A stretch of 64,000 nt of DNA from CALACW01 sp002431305 (GTDB taxonomy: Bacteria > Bacillota > Clostridia > Oscillospirales > Acutalibacteraceae): positions 14,250 to 78,249 of the forward strand of contig CALACW010000037.1 of the NCBI GenBank assembly GCA_937890355.1, in the 5' to 3' direction. This document shows positions 39,719-48,496 of this stretch, in pieces (the stretch's first letter is position 1; each line of letters begins with the position of its first letter). Position numbers and translations under genes: made by a program. Below the pieces are notes generated by a model that worked only from the letters and a program-made list of their open reading frames with translations, did no database searches and was not told where the DNA came from.

Positions 39719-39772
39719 GACTTATGTGCGTATTTATAAATGATTTTTTTCCGTCAAAATTCCTGAAAAGCG

Positions 39773-39801
39773 TTGAATAGTGCCGAACCTTGTTATATAC
39801 T
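39773..39801 (+). promoter_or_regulatory. Promoter of mscL
   Basis: TTGAAT (39773-39778), 17 nt, TATACT (39796-39801), about 28 nt before the mscL ATG, divergent from the GH3 promoter. Confidence 0.6.
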
Positions 39802-39829
39802 GTAAAAAGTACATGACGGAGGTATAGAT

Positions 39830-40291
39830 ATGAAAAAGTTTTTTAATGAATTTAAAGAATTTGCCATGAAGGGAAACATTGTAGACATGGCTTTGGGCGT
39901 TGTTATCGGTTCCGCATTCGGAAAAATCGTTTCCTCTCTTGTTTCCGATATTATTACACCGCTTATCAGTCTGCTTACGGGCGAAGTTTCTCTCACGGGC
40001 CTTAAATATGTTTTTAAACCCGAAGCGCTCGACTCTGCGGGAAATGTTATTCAGCAGGAAATTGCGCTTAATTACGGAAATTTCATTCAGAGCGTTATTG
40101 ATTTCCTTATAATTGCGCTGTCGATTTTCCTCGTACTTAAAATCGTGATGAGCGTTAAGAATAAGTTTGAAACGCTTATTAAAAAAGAAGAAGAGGCTAA
40201 AGAAGAGGAAGAGGAAAAAAAGCCTACGCAGGAGGAACTTCTCGAGGAAATAAGAGACCTGATTAAAGCGCAGAACGAAAAAAAAGAATAA
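39830..40291 (+). CDS. mscL: Large-conductance mechanosensitive channel MscL
   Basis: Membrane-tension release valve for osmotic downshock; 153 aa. The N-terminal amphipathic helix FFNEFKEFAMKGNIVDMALG is followed by TM1 (VVIGSAFGKIVSSLVSDII), a periplasmic loop, TM2 (VIDFLIIALSIFLVLKIV) and a charged cytoplasmic helix rich in Glu/Lys. Start ATG 39830 follows CGGAGGT. Confidence 0.96.
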   Translation: MKKFFNEFKEFAMKGNIVDMALGVVIGSAFGKIVSSLVSDIITPLISLLTGEVSLTGLKYVFKPEALDSAGNVIQQEIALNYGNFIQSVIDFLIIALSIFLVLKIVMSVKNKFETLIKKEEEAKEEEEEKKPTQEELLEEIRDLIKAQNEKKE

Positions 40292-40314
40292 AACGGTATT
40301 AAACAGATGTTACG

Positions 40315-40350
40315 GACGGAATCGGGGCAAAACCGAATCCGTCTTTTTTT
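40315..40350 (+). terminator. Terminator after mscL
   Basis: GACGGAATCGG pairs with CCGAATCCGTC (one A·A mismatch) around GGCAAAA-type loop sequence, followed by TTTTTTT. Confidence 0.85.
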
Positions 40351-40475
40351 ATGTGAACGTTGTGTAAACTTTCGTCTTCGTAAGAGTTTATTCAAATTTA
40401 ATCAACAGAATATACATTATTAAACTATAAAATAATGATAGAATGTTACGAAATGTTGACAGAAAATATTTATAA

Positions 40476-40504
40476 TTGACGAAAAATAGCGAATATGATA
40501 TGAT
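40476..40504 (+). promoter_or_regulatory. Candidate promoter of the acyl ligase-ACP pair
   Basis: TTGACG (40476-40481), 17 nt, TATGAT (40499-40504), in a very AT-rich 290-base gap after mscL. A second TTGACA at 40455-40460 has no matching -10 at normal spacing. Confidence 0.5.
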
Positions 40505-40582
40505 AATTGTGAAATTTGCAAAGAATAAGTATTAATTAATTATTAACACATATAAAATTTGTTTATTATTGAGGCGGATAAT

Positions 40583-42352
40583 ATGACCGGACAAAACCGC
40601 GCTTTTATAAAACAGCTCGAAAAATGCCGAAAAAGCGTTTTTTCTCTCGGCGGACTCAAGAGCGTGCGTGAACTTTTTGACAGGGCTCGAAACTCATATT
40701 CGGGCAGAACCTGCATTGTCGAAAAAAAGAATAAAAAGACGGTTTCGTATTCTGTTGACAGATTCGCCCTCGACGTAAAACAGTTGAGTTTCGCGCTCGA
40801 AAATGCGGGGCTTACCGGCAGACATATCGGTATCGTCGGGGAGAATTCGTACCGCTGGGTCGTCGCTTTTTTTGCTCTGACGACGGTCGGTTCCGTTGCC
40901 GTGCCTATAGATAAGGAACTGCCCGACGCGGATATAGTGAAACTTCTGAAAAAAGCGGACGCGTCCGCAGTGTTTTGCTCGGCTCCCTATTATTCGGCGG
41001 GACTTATTATGAAAGAGGATAATCCCGATTTTAAATGTATTTCTCTTTCCGATAAAAAAAGAGATGGAATTGTTGATTTTGAGGAATTCATATCATCCGC
41101 TTCTTCATATTTAGAGGCTGAGAATTTTTTTAACAGATATTTTCCGTTGTCTGACGATGCGGCCGTTATAATCTTTACATCCGGAACTACCGGTGCCAAT
41201 AAGGGAGTTGTGCTCACGCACGGCAATCTGTGCGCAAACGTCGATTCTCTTTCGAGAATGATAGACGTTCCGACGGCGTTCAGTGTGCTTCCCATGAATC
41301 ATGCGTACGAACTCGGATGCAGTGTTCTTACTGCAATATATATAAATGCAGTGCTGTATATTAACGACAGGCTCAGAAACGTACAGAAAAATATAACCGA
41401 ATTTAAACCGGATGGAATGATAGCCGTTCCGCTAATCGCCGACGCGTTTTACGATACGATAATGAACGAAAGTGAAAAGCTCGGCAAAAAGGACAGGCTT
41501 TTAAAGGCGGTTAAATTAAGCAATTCGTTAAGGAGTCACGGCATAGATTTAAGAAAAATTTTGTTTAAAGATATCGCCGATTCGTTCGGAGGAAAACTGC
41601 CTCTTATAGCATGCGGAGGAGCGTCGGTAAACGCCGAAAAAATGAAATTTTTAGACGATGTCGGATTTAAAATAATAATCGGCTACGGATTGACAGAGGC
41701 GTCACCGCTGGCGGCTGTTAATTTTGATGTCAGCACCCATCCGGATTCCGTCGGACTGCCGATGAACGGGTGCGAAGTGAAAATCGATTCTCCCGATTCC
41801 GACGGTGCGGGGGAGATTTTCATCCGAGGAAAGAACGTCACGCACGGGTATTATAACGACGCAAAATCAAACGAAAAATCATTTACGCCCGACGGATGGT
41901 TTAAGACGGGTGACTACGGCAGAATTGATAACGACGGATATCTTTACATAACAGGGCGTAAAAAGAATCTCATAATTCTTGACAACGGCAAGAATATCTA
42001 TCCCGAAGAGATAGAAAATACAATTGAGGAGAATTCATCCGTAATAAAAGAAGCGGTTGTTTTTCAAACTCAAAAAGAGCTCGAAGGCGGAGGAAAAGCC
42101 AATATCCTGGCGGCGGTCGTGGGGCTTAAACCGGGCAGTTTTGCCGGCAGAACGCCGAGCGAGATTATGGAGACGGTTTCAAATGAAATATACAGAATAA
42201 ATCGTCTGCTCCCCGGATATAAACGGATTCACGAGGTTAAATTCGTGTTAAAGCCTATGCCGAAAACGTCGACTATGAAAGTAATAAGAAACGAAGTAAT
42301 CAAAATATATTACGAATTAGACAGGAGAAAAACAGCATGTACGAAAAAATAA
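40583..42352 (+). CDS. AMP-forming acyl ligase (acyl-CoA or acyl-ACP synthetase)
   Basis: 589 aa adenylating enzyme that activates a carboxylic acid as acyl-AMP and passes it to a thiol. Motifs are VIIFTSGTTGANKGVVLTHG (A3), YGLTEASP (A5), DGWFKTGDYG (A7) and GRKKNLIILDNGKNIYPEEIE (A8). The C-terminal lysine region reads PMPKTSTMKVIRNE, where the usual SGKIxR is altered but a Lys remains. ATG 40583 follows GAGGCGG. Overlap by 16 nt with an acyl carrier protein gene suggests the acyl group is loaded on that ACP rather than CoA (inference). The substrate is unknown. Confidence 0.87.
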   Translation: MTGQNRAFIKQLEKCRKSVFSLGGLKSVRELFDRARNSYSGRTCIVEKKNKKTVSYSVDRFALDVKQLSFALENAGLTGRHIGIVGENSYRWVVAFFALTTVGSVAVPIDKELPDADIVKLLKKADASAVFCSAPYYSAGLIMKEDNPDFKCISLSDKKRDGIVDFEEFISSASSYLEAENFFNRYFPLSDDAAVIIFTSGTTGANKGVVLTHGNLCANVDSLSRMIDVPTAFSVLPMNHAYELGCSVLTAIYINAVLYINDRLRNVQKNITEFKPDGMIAVPLIADAFYDTIMNESEKLGKKDRLLKAVKLSNSLRSHGIDLRKILFKDIADSFGGKLPLIACGGASVNAEKMKFLDDVGFKIIIGYGLTEASPLAAVNFDVSTHPDSVGLPMNGCEVKIDSPDSDGAGEIFIRGKNVTHGYYNDAKSNEKSFTPDGWFKTGDYGRIDNDGYLYITGRKKNLIILDNGKNIYPEEIENTIEENSSVIKEAVVFQTQKELEGGGKANILAAVVGLKPGSFAGRTPSEIMETVSNEIYRINRLLPGYKRIHEVKFVLKPMPKTSTMKVIRNEVIKIYYELDRRKTACTKK

Positions 42353-42561
42353 TCGATATTTTAATGGAATACGTAAACGTTGATGCGGACAAAATTACCG
42401 AGGATACGAATTTAAAAGGCGATCTCGGGCTGAATTCTTTGCAGATGGTCAACATGGCGGTAGCTATAGAGGACGAATTCGATATAGAAATATCCGACCG
42501 CGACGCGTCCGACGTTGAAACCGTGGGCGACGTAAAACGACTTATTGAGTCTTTAATGTAG
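42337..42561 (+). CDS. Acyl carrier protein
   Basis: 74 aa four-helix carrier protein with the phosphopantetheine serine in GDLGLNSLQMVNMAV (NSL replaces the usual DSL). The C-terminal EDEFDIEISDRDASDVETVGD matches ACP helix II-III. It overlaps the upstream ligase, so it is probably a dedicated partner and not the fatty-acid synthesis ACP, which would sit with fab genes. Confidence 0.9.
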   Translation: MYEKIIDILMEYVNVDADKITEDTNLKGDLGLNSLQMVNMAVAIEDEFDIEISDRDASDVETVGDVKRLIESLM

Positions 42562-42601
42562 AAAAATGTATTACAGTGTAAAAAAATTTACGATTTAGGT
42601 A

Positions 42602-42630
42602 TTGACATTCTGCTTTTAGGGTGTTAATAT
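42602..42630 (+). promoter_or_regulatory. Strong promoter of the isoleucine T-box operon
   Basis: TTGACA (42602-42607), exactly 17 nt, TAATAT (42625-42630). Both boxes are at or one base from consensus. Transcription would start near 42637. Confidence 0.9.
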
Positions 42631-42636
42631 ACAGCT

Positions 42637-42899
42637 AAAGGCTGTGACGAAGACGGCCGGGATTTTAAGTAATTTCAGAGAGTCGGTGCTTGGTGTGAAC
42701 CGATATTGCTGTTCCCGTGACCCATCGCTTCCGAGCCGGAGACGCGAAAAGTGCAGTAGTGTTTTCCGAGTGAACTGCGTTAGTGTGAAAGGGATTGATA
42801 GATCCTTGAGAGGCACAGGGCGATAGCCGAGTGCAATTTGAGTGGTACCGCGGATATTTTATTCGTCTCAAAGTTATCAAAGCTTTGAGACGTTTTTTT
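42637..42899 (+). ncRNA. T-box leader, isoleucine specifier (ATC)
   Basis: tRNA-sensing attenuator. Stem I has CAGAGAGTCGG with loop TTGGTGTGAACC; CGGGA/TCCCG closes the helix above the specifier loop. The invariant T-box GAGTGGTACCGCGG is at 42839-42852. The terminator is CGTCTCAAAG (42864-42873) with CTTTGAGACG (42883-42892) and seven T's. Aligned base by base from the helix end with the leucine T-box at 28473, the 18-nt specifier strands have equal length and place ATC (Ile) at 42724-42726, where the other has CTC. The TGGT bulge suits A73 of tRNA-Ile. Read-through would occur when tRNA-Ile is uncharged. Confidence 0.9.
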
Positions 42900-42929
42900 A
42901 TTGTCTCAAAGCAGTGCGGAGGAATTAAA

Positions 42930-45209
42930 ATGACTGAAACAGCAAACGAAAAATCAAAGATCCTCGAAATAGCTCAGCGTATCCACGAGCTTAGAGACAT
43001 CACCGGATTTACGACTGCCGAAATGGCGGAAAAGACCGAGGTCTCCGAGGAAAGCTACCTTGATTACGAAGCGGGCAAACTAGACTTCCCGTTTACTTTC
43101 ATTCACAAATGCGCTCTCGCGTTCGGCGTTGAGATTACAGACCTGTTAGAGGGTCACAGCGCGCGTCTTTCGTCCTACACCGTAACGAGAAAGGGCAGAG
43201 GACAGACGACCGCTACCGAAGAGGGCATCACGATTCAGAACCTTGCTCCGATGTTCAGAAAGAAACTCGCCGAGCCCTACTGGGTAAGATACGAGTATTC
43301 CGATGAGCTTCAGAAAAAGCCGATTCACACCACGACCCATTCGGGACAGGAATTCGACCTTGTTATAAGCGGAACGCTTCTCGTTCAGGTCGGCGGACAT
43401 AAGGAACTTCTTCACGAGGGCGACAGTATTTTCTACAACAGTTCGACCCCTCACGGAATGATAGCCGTCGACGGCAAGGACTGCGTATTTCTTGCTATGG
43501 TTATAGCAAGCGATGACGGATTCAAACCATTTGCGGATCATCACATCATCAATGAATTTACCCCTGCGGAACACAGAAATCTTGTCTGCGAGAAGTTTAT
43601 ACACCCCGTTGAGGACGAAAACGGATGTCTTAAAGATATCTCATTTACCGACGCGGATAAATTCAATTTTGCATTCGATATTGTAGACGAGGTCGCGAGA
43701 CTTCATCCCGATAAGACCGCCATGGTTCACGTTTCGGCAGACAAGACTGAGAGAGTTTTCACATTTAAAGATATTAAGCAGAAATCCGCGCAGGCGGCAA
43801 ACTATTTTAAATCATTGGGAATCAAAAAAGGCGACAGGGTAATGCTTGTTATGAAACGTCATTATCAGTTCTGGTTTGCGATTCTCGGACTTCACAAGCT
43901 CGGTGCGGTAGTCGTTCCCGCTACGAATCTTCTCGTAGAACACGACTTCGATTACAGATTCAACGCAGGCGGAATTTCCGCTATCGTATGTACCGCCGAC
44001 GGCGACACCGCTCATCAGGTCGACCTCGCTCATAAGAATTCACCGACTCTTAAAACTAAGATAATCGTCAACGGCGAGCGTGAGGGCTGGCATAATTTCG
44101 ATAAGGAATTCGTACTTTTCTCGAGAAAATTCGAGAGAACGGCGGACACCGCGTGCGGCGGCGATCCCATGCTCATGTTCTTTACTTCCGGTACTACGGG
44201 ATATCCCAAAATCGCGACTCATAACTTCAAATATCCTCTCGGTCACTTCGTAACCGCTAAATACTGGCACAGAGTCAAGACCGACGGACTTCACTTTACA
44301 ATTGCCGAGACAGGCTGGGGCAAGGCTCTTTGGGGTAAGCTCTACGGACAGTGGCTCTGCGAGGGCGCGGTATTCGTATACGACTTTACGAGATTCGACG
44401 CAGACGACATTCTTCCGATGTTTAAGAAATACAACATCACAACGTTCTGCGCGCCTCCGACCATGTACAGAATGTTTATCAAGGACGACCTTTCGAAGTT
44501 CGACCTGTCGTCAATTCAGTATGCTACAACGGCGGGCGAGGCTCTCAACCCCGAGGTATTCTATCAGTTCCAAAATGCTACCGGCTTAAAGGTAATGGAG
44601 GGCTTCGGTCAGACAGAGACGACCCTTACAATCGCGAACCTCTACGGTATGGAGCCTAAGCCCGGTTCAATGGGTAAACCCGTTCCCGGATACGATATAG
44701 ATATCGTAGACCCCGACGGAAATCCAGTGGGCGTCGGCGAGTCGGGCGAAATCGTCGTACGTACGGACAAATTTGTTCCCAACGGTCTGTTCATGGGCTA
44801 CTATAAAGACGAGGAAAAGACAAAAGAAGCGTGGCACGACGGAATCTATCACTCGGGCGACGTTGCATGGAGAGACGAGGACGGAAACTTCTGGTATGTC
44901 GGCAGAACCGACGATGTTATCAAATCTTCGGGCTACCGTATCGGACCGTTCGAAATCGAGAACGTTATCATGGAGCTTCCCTATGTTCTTGAATGCGGCG
45001 TTTCCGCCGCTCCAGACGAGATCAGAGGTCAGGTCGTAAAGGCGAGCATTGTTCTTACCAGGGGAACCGTAGGTACGGACGAACTCAAAAAAGAGATTCA
45101 GACCTACGTCAAGAAAAAGACTGCGCCTTACAAATATCCGCGTATAGTTGAATTTAAAGAGTCGCTTCCCAAGACGATAAGCGGAAAGATTCAGAGAAAC
45201 AAGCTTTAA
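42930..45209 (+). CDS. XRE-cupin-acyl-CoA synthetase fusion (MACS-like)
   Basis: 759 aa. ATG 42930 has GGAGG 7 nt upstream; an open frame upstream only reads T-box leader. Residues ~10-72 are an XRE helix-turn-helix (ITGFTTAEMAEKTEVSEESY) and residues ~130-193 a cupin (HSGQEFDLVISGTLLVQVGG, HEGDSIFYNSSTPHGM). From ~225 to the end is an AMP-forming acyl-CoA synthetase with FFTSGTTGYPK, EGFGQTETT, YHSGDVAWRDEDG, RTDDVIKSSGYRIGPFEIE and the catalytic Lys in TISGKIQRNK. The ligase part resembles medium-chain acyl-CoA synthetases; an archaeal member favours 2-methylbutyrate. Leader and neighbours suggest activation of a branched short-chain acid. The regulator domains may sense ligand or act only structurally. 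Confidence 0.88.
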   Translation: MTETANEKSKILEIAQRIHELRDITGFTTAEMAEKTEVSEESYLDYEAGKLDFPFTFIHKCALAFGVEITDLLEGHSARLSSYTVTRKGRGQTTATEEGITIQNLAPMFRKKLAEPYWVRYEYSDELQKKPIHTTTHSGQEFDLVISGTLLVQVGGHKELLHEGDSIFYNSSTPHGMIAVDGKDCVFLAMVIASDDGFKPFADHHIINEFTPAEHRNLVCEKFIHPVEDENGCLKDISFTDADKFNFAFDIVDEVARLHPDKTAMVHVSADKTERVFTFKDIKQKSAQAANYFKSLGIKKGDRVMLVMKRHYQFWFAILGLHKLGAVVVPATNLLVEHDFDYRFNAGGISAIVCTADGDTAHQVDLAHKNSPTLKTKIIVNGEREGWHNFDKEFVLFSRKFERTADTACGGDPMLMFFTSGTTGYPKIATHNFKYPLGHFVTAKYWHRVKTDGLHFTIAETGWGKALWGKLYGQWLCEGAVFVYDFTRFDADDILPMFKKYNITTFCAPPTMYRMFIKDDLSKFDLSSIQYATTAGEALNPEVFYQFQNATGLKVMEGFGQTETTLTIANLYGMEPKPGSMGKPVPGYDIDIVDPDGNPVGVGESGEIVVRTDKFVPNGLFMGYYKDEEKTKEAWHDGIYHSGDVAWRDEDGNFWYVGRTDDVIKSSGYRIGPFEIENVIMELPYVLECGVSAAPDEIRGQVVKASIVLTRGTVGTDELKKEIQTYVKKKTAPYKYPRIVEFKESLPKTISGKIQRNKL

Positions 45210-45231
45210 TCAAGCTTTCGGAGATATTATT

Positions 45232-45903
45232 ATGGAGCATAAACGAGTAACGCTTTTTGCCGGACACTATGGCAGCGGAAAAACGAATATTGCCGTCAAT
45301 TACGCATTGAAATTAAAAAAAGACGGCGAAAATGTCGTAATTGCCGACCTTGACATTGTAAATCCTTATTTCAGGACAAAAGACAGCAAGGACGAGCTTG
45401 AAAAGAACGGCATAAAGCTTATCTCGTCCGAATTCGCCAATTCCAACGTCGATTTTCCAGCGCTTCCGCAGGAGATGTACGAGGTCACAGATAATAAAAG
45501 CGAATTCGCAGTGCTCGACATAGGCGGAGACGACAGGGGCGCATATGCTCTGGGCAGATACGCCCCGTCTATAAAAGAAGAAAACAACTATGAAATGCTG
45601 TTGGTTATAAATAAATACAGACCCTTTACCGCAGATGCCGGGAGCGTTATTGAAATAATGCGGGAAATTGAACAGGCGGGCGGTATTGCTTTTACGGGAA
45701 TCGTTAATAATTCAAACCTCGGAGAGGAAACAACGGCTCGGACGGTATTAAATTCCGTTGAATATGCGTCAGATGTTTCGCGTATAACGGGACTGCCCGT
45801 TAAAATGACGAGCGTGAAACAGAGTCTGTACGACGAATTAAAAGATAAAATAGATAACGTTTTTCCTCTTAAATTACAGCATAAAATCACTCAGGAGGTA
45901 TAA
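45232..45903 (+). CDS. P-loop ATPase of the ParA/MinD (SIMIBI) type, unknown role
   Basis: 223 aa, start ATG 45232 behind CGGAGA. The Walker A is [14 protein letters not shown], lacking the second, signature lysine of true deviant Walker A proteins, followed by [15 protein letters not shown] (switch I region) and [13 protein letters not shown] (Walker B). It is co-transcribed between the acyl-CoA synthetase and the oxidoreductase subunits. Possible roles are cofactor or iron-sulfur insertion or regulation of the enzyme. None is shown by the sequence. Confidence 0.8.
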   Translation: MEHKRVTLFAGHYGSGKTNIAVNYALKLKKDGENVVIADLDIVNPYFRTKDSKDELEKNGIKLISSEFANSNVDFPALPQEMYEVTDNKSEFAVLDIGGDDRGAYALGRYAPSIKEENNYEMLLVINKYRPFTADAGSVIEIMREIEQAGGIAFTGIVNNSNLGEETTARTVLNSVEYASDVSRITGLPVKMTSVKQSLYDELKDKIDNVFPLKLQHKITQEV

Positions 45904-45905
45904 TA

Positions 45906-46112
45906 ATGGCAAAACTTACCTTTAAATCAGACCTCTGCAAGGGCTGCGGACTCTGCGTTTCGGCATGTCCGAAGCACCTGTTGTCCTTAGCGCAGGACAA
46001 ATTAAACGTTAAGGGACATCATCCCGTTGAAATAACCGATATGTCGGAGTGTATAGCGTGCGCATTCTGTGCAACGATGTGTCCCGACTGCGTTATTAAG
46101 GTAGAGAGGTGA
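45906..46112 (+). CDS. 2x[4Fe-4S] ferredoxin subunit of 2-oxoacid oxidoreductase
   Basis: 68 aa with two clusters bound by [12 protein letters not shown] and [12 protein letters not shown]. It is the delta subunit that carries electrons between the TPP site and external ferredoxin. It begins 2 nt after the preceding stop behind AGGAGG and is followed by the alpha subunit gene. Confidence 0.93.
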   Translation: MAKLTFKSDLCKGCGLCVSACPKHLLSLAQDKLNVKGHHPVEITDMSECIACAFCATMCPDCVIKVER

Positions 46113-46117
46113 GAATA

Positions 46118-47185
46118 ATGGCAGAAAAAGTATTGATGAAAGGCAACGAGGCGATAGCCGAGGCCGCTATCAGATGCGGATGTCTTCACTATTTCGGATA
46201 TCCCATAACCCCGCAGACGGAGGTCGCGGCATATATGGCTAAGCGTATGCCAAAAGTCGGCGGCACGTTTTTGCAGGCGGAGAGCGAGGTTGCCGCTATT
46301 AATATGGTAATAGGAGTTTCCTCTACCGGCAAGCGTGTTATGACCTCGTCGTCAAGCCCCGGAGTATCGCTTAAAAGCGAGGGTATTTCGTACCTCGCGG
46401 GATGCGATCTTCCCGCACTTGTCGTAAACGTTCAGAGAGGCGGTCCCGGACTCGGCGGTATTCAGCCCAGCCAGTCGGATTATTTTCAGTCGACAAAGGG
46501 CGGCGGACACGGAGATTATCATAATATAGTTTTAGCCCCCGCTTCCGTTCAGGAAATGGCGGATCTCACCGTTAAGGGATTTGAACTTGCGGATAAATAT
46601 TCGATGGTTTCAATGATTCTTGCAGACGGAACCATGGGACAGATGATGGAACCCGTCGATCTCGAAATCGGAGAAGTAAAAAAATACGAAAAACCGTGGG
46701 CTTTGACGGGAACAAAAATGAAAAGAGCGCATAATATCGTAAATTCTTTATTTTTAAGCCCCGAAGAACTTGAAAAAAAGAATTTTGAGAGGTATGATAA
46801 GTATAAGGTTGTCGAAGAAAACGAGGTTATGTATGAAGAATATCTCATGGACGACGCCGATATCTGCCTCGTTGCATTCGGTATAAGCGCGAGAGTGTCG
46901 AAGAACGCCGTAAACGAGGCGAGAAAAGCCGGAATCAAGGCGGGACTTATCAGACCGATTACTCTCTGGCCGTTCCCGAAGAAAGTTTTAAGAGACGCTG
47001 CCGATAAATGCAAGGCGTTTATATGCGTCGAAATGAATATGGGACAGATGATAGAGGACGTTGAACTCGCGGTAAGATGTAAAAAGCCCGTTTATCTCTG
47101 TAACCGTACGGGCGGAATGATTCCCGACCCCGCGGACGTTCTTAAAATGATAAAGGATGTAAACAAAAAGGGAGGTAACGAGTAA
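46118..47185 (+). CDS. vorB: 2-oxoacid:ferredoxin oxidoreductase alpha subunit (VorB-type)
   Basis: 355 aa. This subunit carries the pyrimidine-binding and transketolase C-terminal-like domains. Conserved parts are MKGNEAIAEAAIRCGCLHYF, GYPITPQTEV, FLQAESEVAAINMVIGVSST, TSSSSPGVSLKSEGISYL and VQRGGPGLGG. It matches the branched-chain (2-ketoisovalerate) group, which interconverts branched 2-oxoacids with acyl-CoA, CO2 and reduced ferredoxin. ATG 46118 sits behind GAGAGGTGAG; an in-frame GTG at 46109 is inside that site. Substrate is inferred from family and operon. Confidence 0.9.
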   Translation: MAEKVLMKGNEAIAEAAIRCGCLHYFGYPITPQTEVAAYMAKRMPKVGGTFLQAESEVAAINMVIGVSSTGKRVMTSSSSPGVSLKSEGISYLAGCDLPALVVNVQRGGPGLGGIQPSQSDYFQSTKGGGHGDYHNIVLAPASVQEMADLTVKGFELADKYSMVSMILADGTMGQMMEPVDLEIGEVKKYEKPWALTGTKMKRAHNIVNSLFLSPEELEKKNFERYDKYKVVEENEVMYEEYLMDDADICLVAFGISARVSKNAVNEARKAGIKAGLIRPITLWPFPKKVLRDAADKCKAFICVEMNMGQMIEDVELAVRCKKPVYLCNRTGGMIPDPADVLKMIKDVNKKGGNE

Positions 47186-47946
47186 TGGCTGTTGTATTCG
47201 ACAAACCGCACGCGCTCACAGACGCGGTGCTTCACTACTGCCCGGGCTGTACGCACGGCATTATTCACCGTCTCGTTGCCGAAGTTATCGACGAACTCGG
47301 TATAGAGGGAAGAACGATAGCCGTAGCCTCCGTCGGATGCTCGGTTATGGCTTATAATTATTTCAACTGCGACTGCGTTCAGGCTGCGCACGGCAGAGCT
47401 CCCGCAGTAGCTACGGGCGTTAAACGTTCCGACCCCGAGAACAATATGGTATTTACATATCAGGGCGACGGAGACTTAGCGGCAATCGGTACAGCCGAGA
47501 CGGTTCATGCCGCCGCAAGAAGAGAGAACATCACCGTTATATTCGTAAACAATGCGATTTACGGTATGACGGGCGGACAGATGGCTCCCACGACCCTGCC
47601 CGGACAGGTTACGCAGACATCGCCTTACGGACGCGACGTAAATACCGTAGGTTATCCCGTTAAGGTGTGCGAGCTTCTTTCGAACGTTGACGGCGCGGCA
47701 TATCTTGAAAGAGTTGCCGTAAACAACGTTAAAAACGTCAGGAACGCCAAAAAGGCTATCAAAAAAGCGTTTACGTATCAGCTTGAGGGCAAGGGATTCT
47801 CTCTCGTTGAGGTTATTTCGACATGTCCGACAAACTGGGGTATGACTCCCGACAACGCTATGAAGTGGGTTGAGGATAAGATGATTCCTTACTATCCGCT
47901 CGGCGTTTACAAGGATATATATGCAGATTCGGAGGCGGGAAAATGA
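47185..47946 (+). CDS. vorA: 2-oxoacid:ferredoxin oxidoreductase beta subunit (TPP-binding)
   Basis: 253 aa catalytic subunit. [17 protein letters not shown] and the thiamine-diphosphate/Mg motif GDGDLAAIG...[11 protein letters not shown] are clear. Cysteines in CPGC and VGCS would help bind a proximal cluster. The ATG overlaps the alpha stop by one base, so translation is coupled. Confidence 0.93.
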   Translation: MAVVFDKPHALTDAVLHYCPGCTHGIIHRLVAEVIDELGIEGRTIAVASVGCSVMAYNYFNCDCVQAAHGRAPAVATGVKRSDPENNMVFTYQGDGDLAAIGTAETVHAAARRENITVIFVNNAIYGMTGGQMAPTTLPGQVTQTSPYGRDVNTVGYPVKVCELLSNVDGAAYLERVAVNNVKNVRNAKKAIKKAFTYQLEGKGFSLVEVISTCPTNWGMTPDNAMKWVEDKMIPYYPLGVYKDIYADSEAGK

Positions 47947-48476
47947 GTACGACGCGTATACTTTTCGCGGGGTTCGGCGGACAGGGAATACTCTTCGCCG
48001 GAAAATTTCTCGCATATAAAGGACTTATAGAAAACAAAGAGGTAAGCTGGCTTCCGTCGTACGGACCCGAAATGCGAGGCGGTACGGCTAACTGCTCGGT
48101 TATTATCTCTGACGAGCCTATCGGTTCGCCGATAGTAAGCGACCCCGACGTGCTTGTCGTTATGAATCTTCCGTCGCTTGATAAATATGAGGATTCGGTT
48201 GTCAGCGGAGGAAAGATATTCGTAGATTCCTCGCTTGTAGACAGAAAAGTTAAAAGAGATGACGTGGACGTATATTATATACCCGCAACGAAAATAGCGG
48301 AGAAAAACGGAATACCCACGCTTGCAAACATGGTTATTACCGGAAAGCTTATAAAAGAGCTTGACGAAATACCTTACGAGCATATAGAGGACGCTCTTAA
48401 AAAGGTTGTTTCGGCAAGACATCTTGATATGCTTCAGCACAACTTCGACGCTGTGCAGAAAGGTTACGATTATTAA
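47943..48476 (+). CDS. vorC: 2-oxoacid:ferredoxin oxidoreductase gamma subunit
   Basis: 177 aa. The family signature is [19 protein letters not shown], with [18 protein letters not shown] downstream, the CoA-side domain of this enzyme group. It overlaps the beta subunit by 4 nt and completes the four-subunit alpha-beta-gamma-delta enzyme. Confidence 0.93.
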   Translation: MSTTRILFAGFGGQGILFAGKFLAYKGLIENKEVSWLPSYGPEMRGGTANCSVIISDEPIGSPIVSDPDVLVVMNLPSLDKYEDSVVSGGKIFVDSSLVDRKVKRDDVDVYYIPATKIAEKNGIPTLANMVITGKLIKELDEIPYEHIEDALKKVVSARHLDMLQHNFDAVQKGYDY

Positions 48477-48496
48477 TTTTCAGAGGTGTTGATAAA

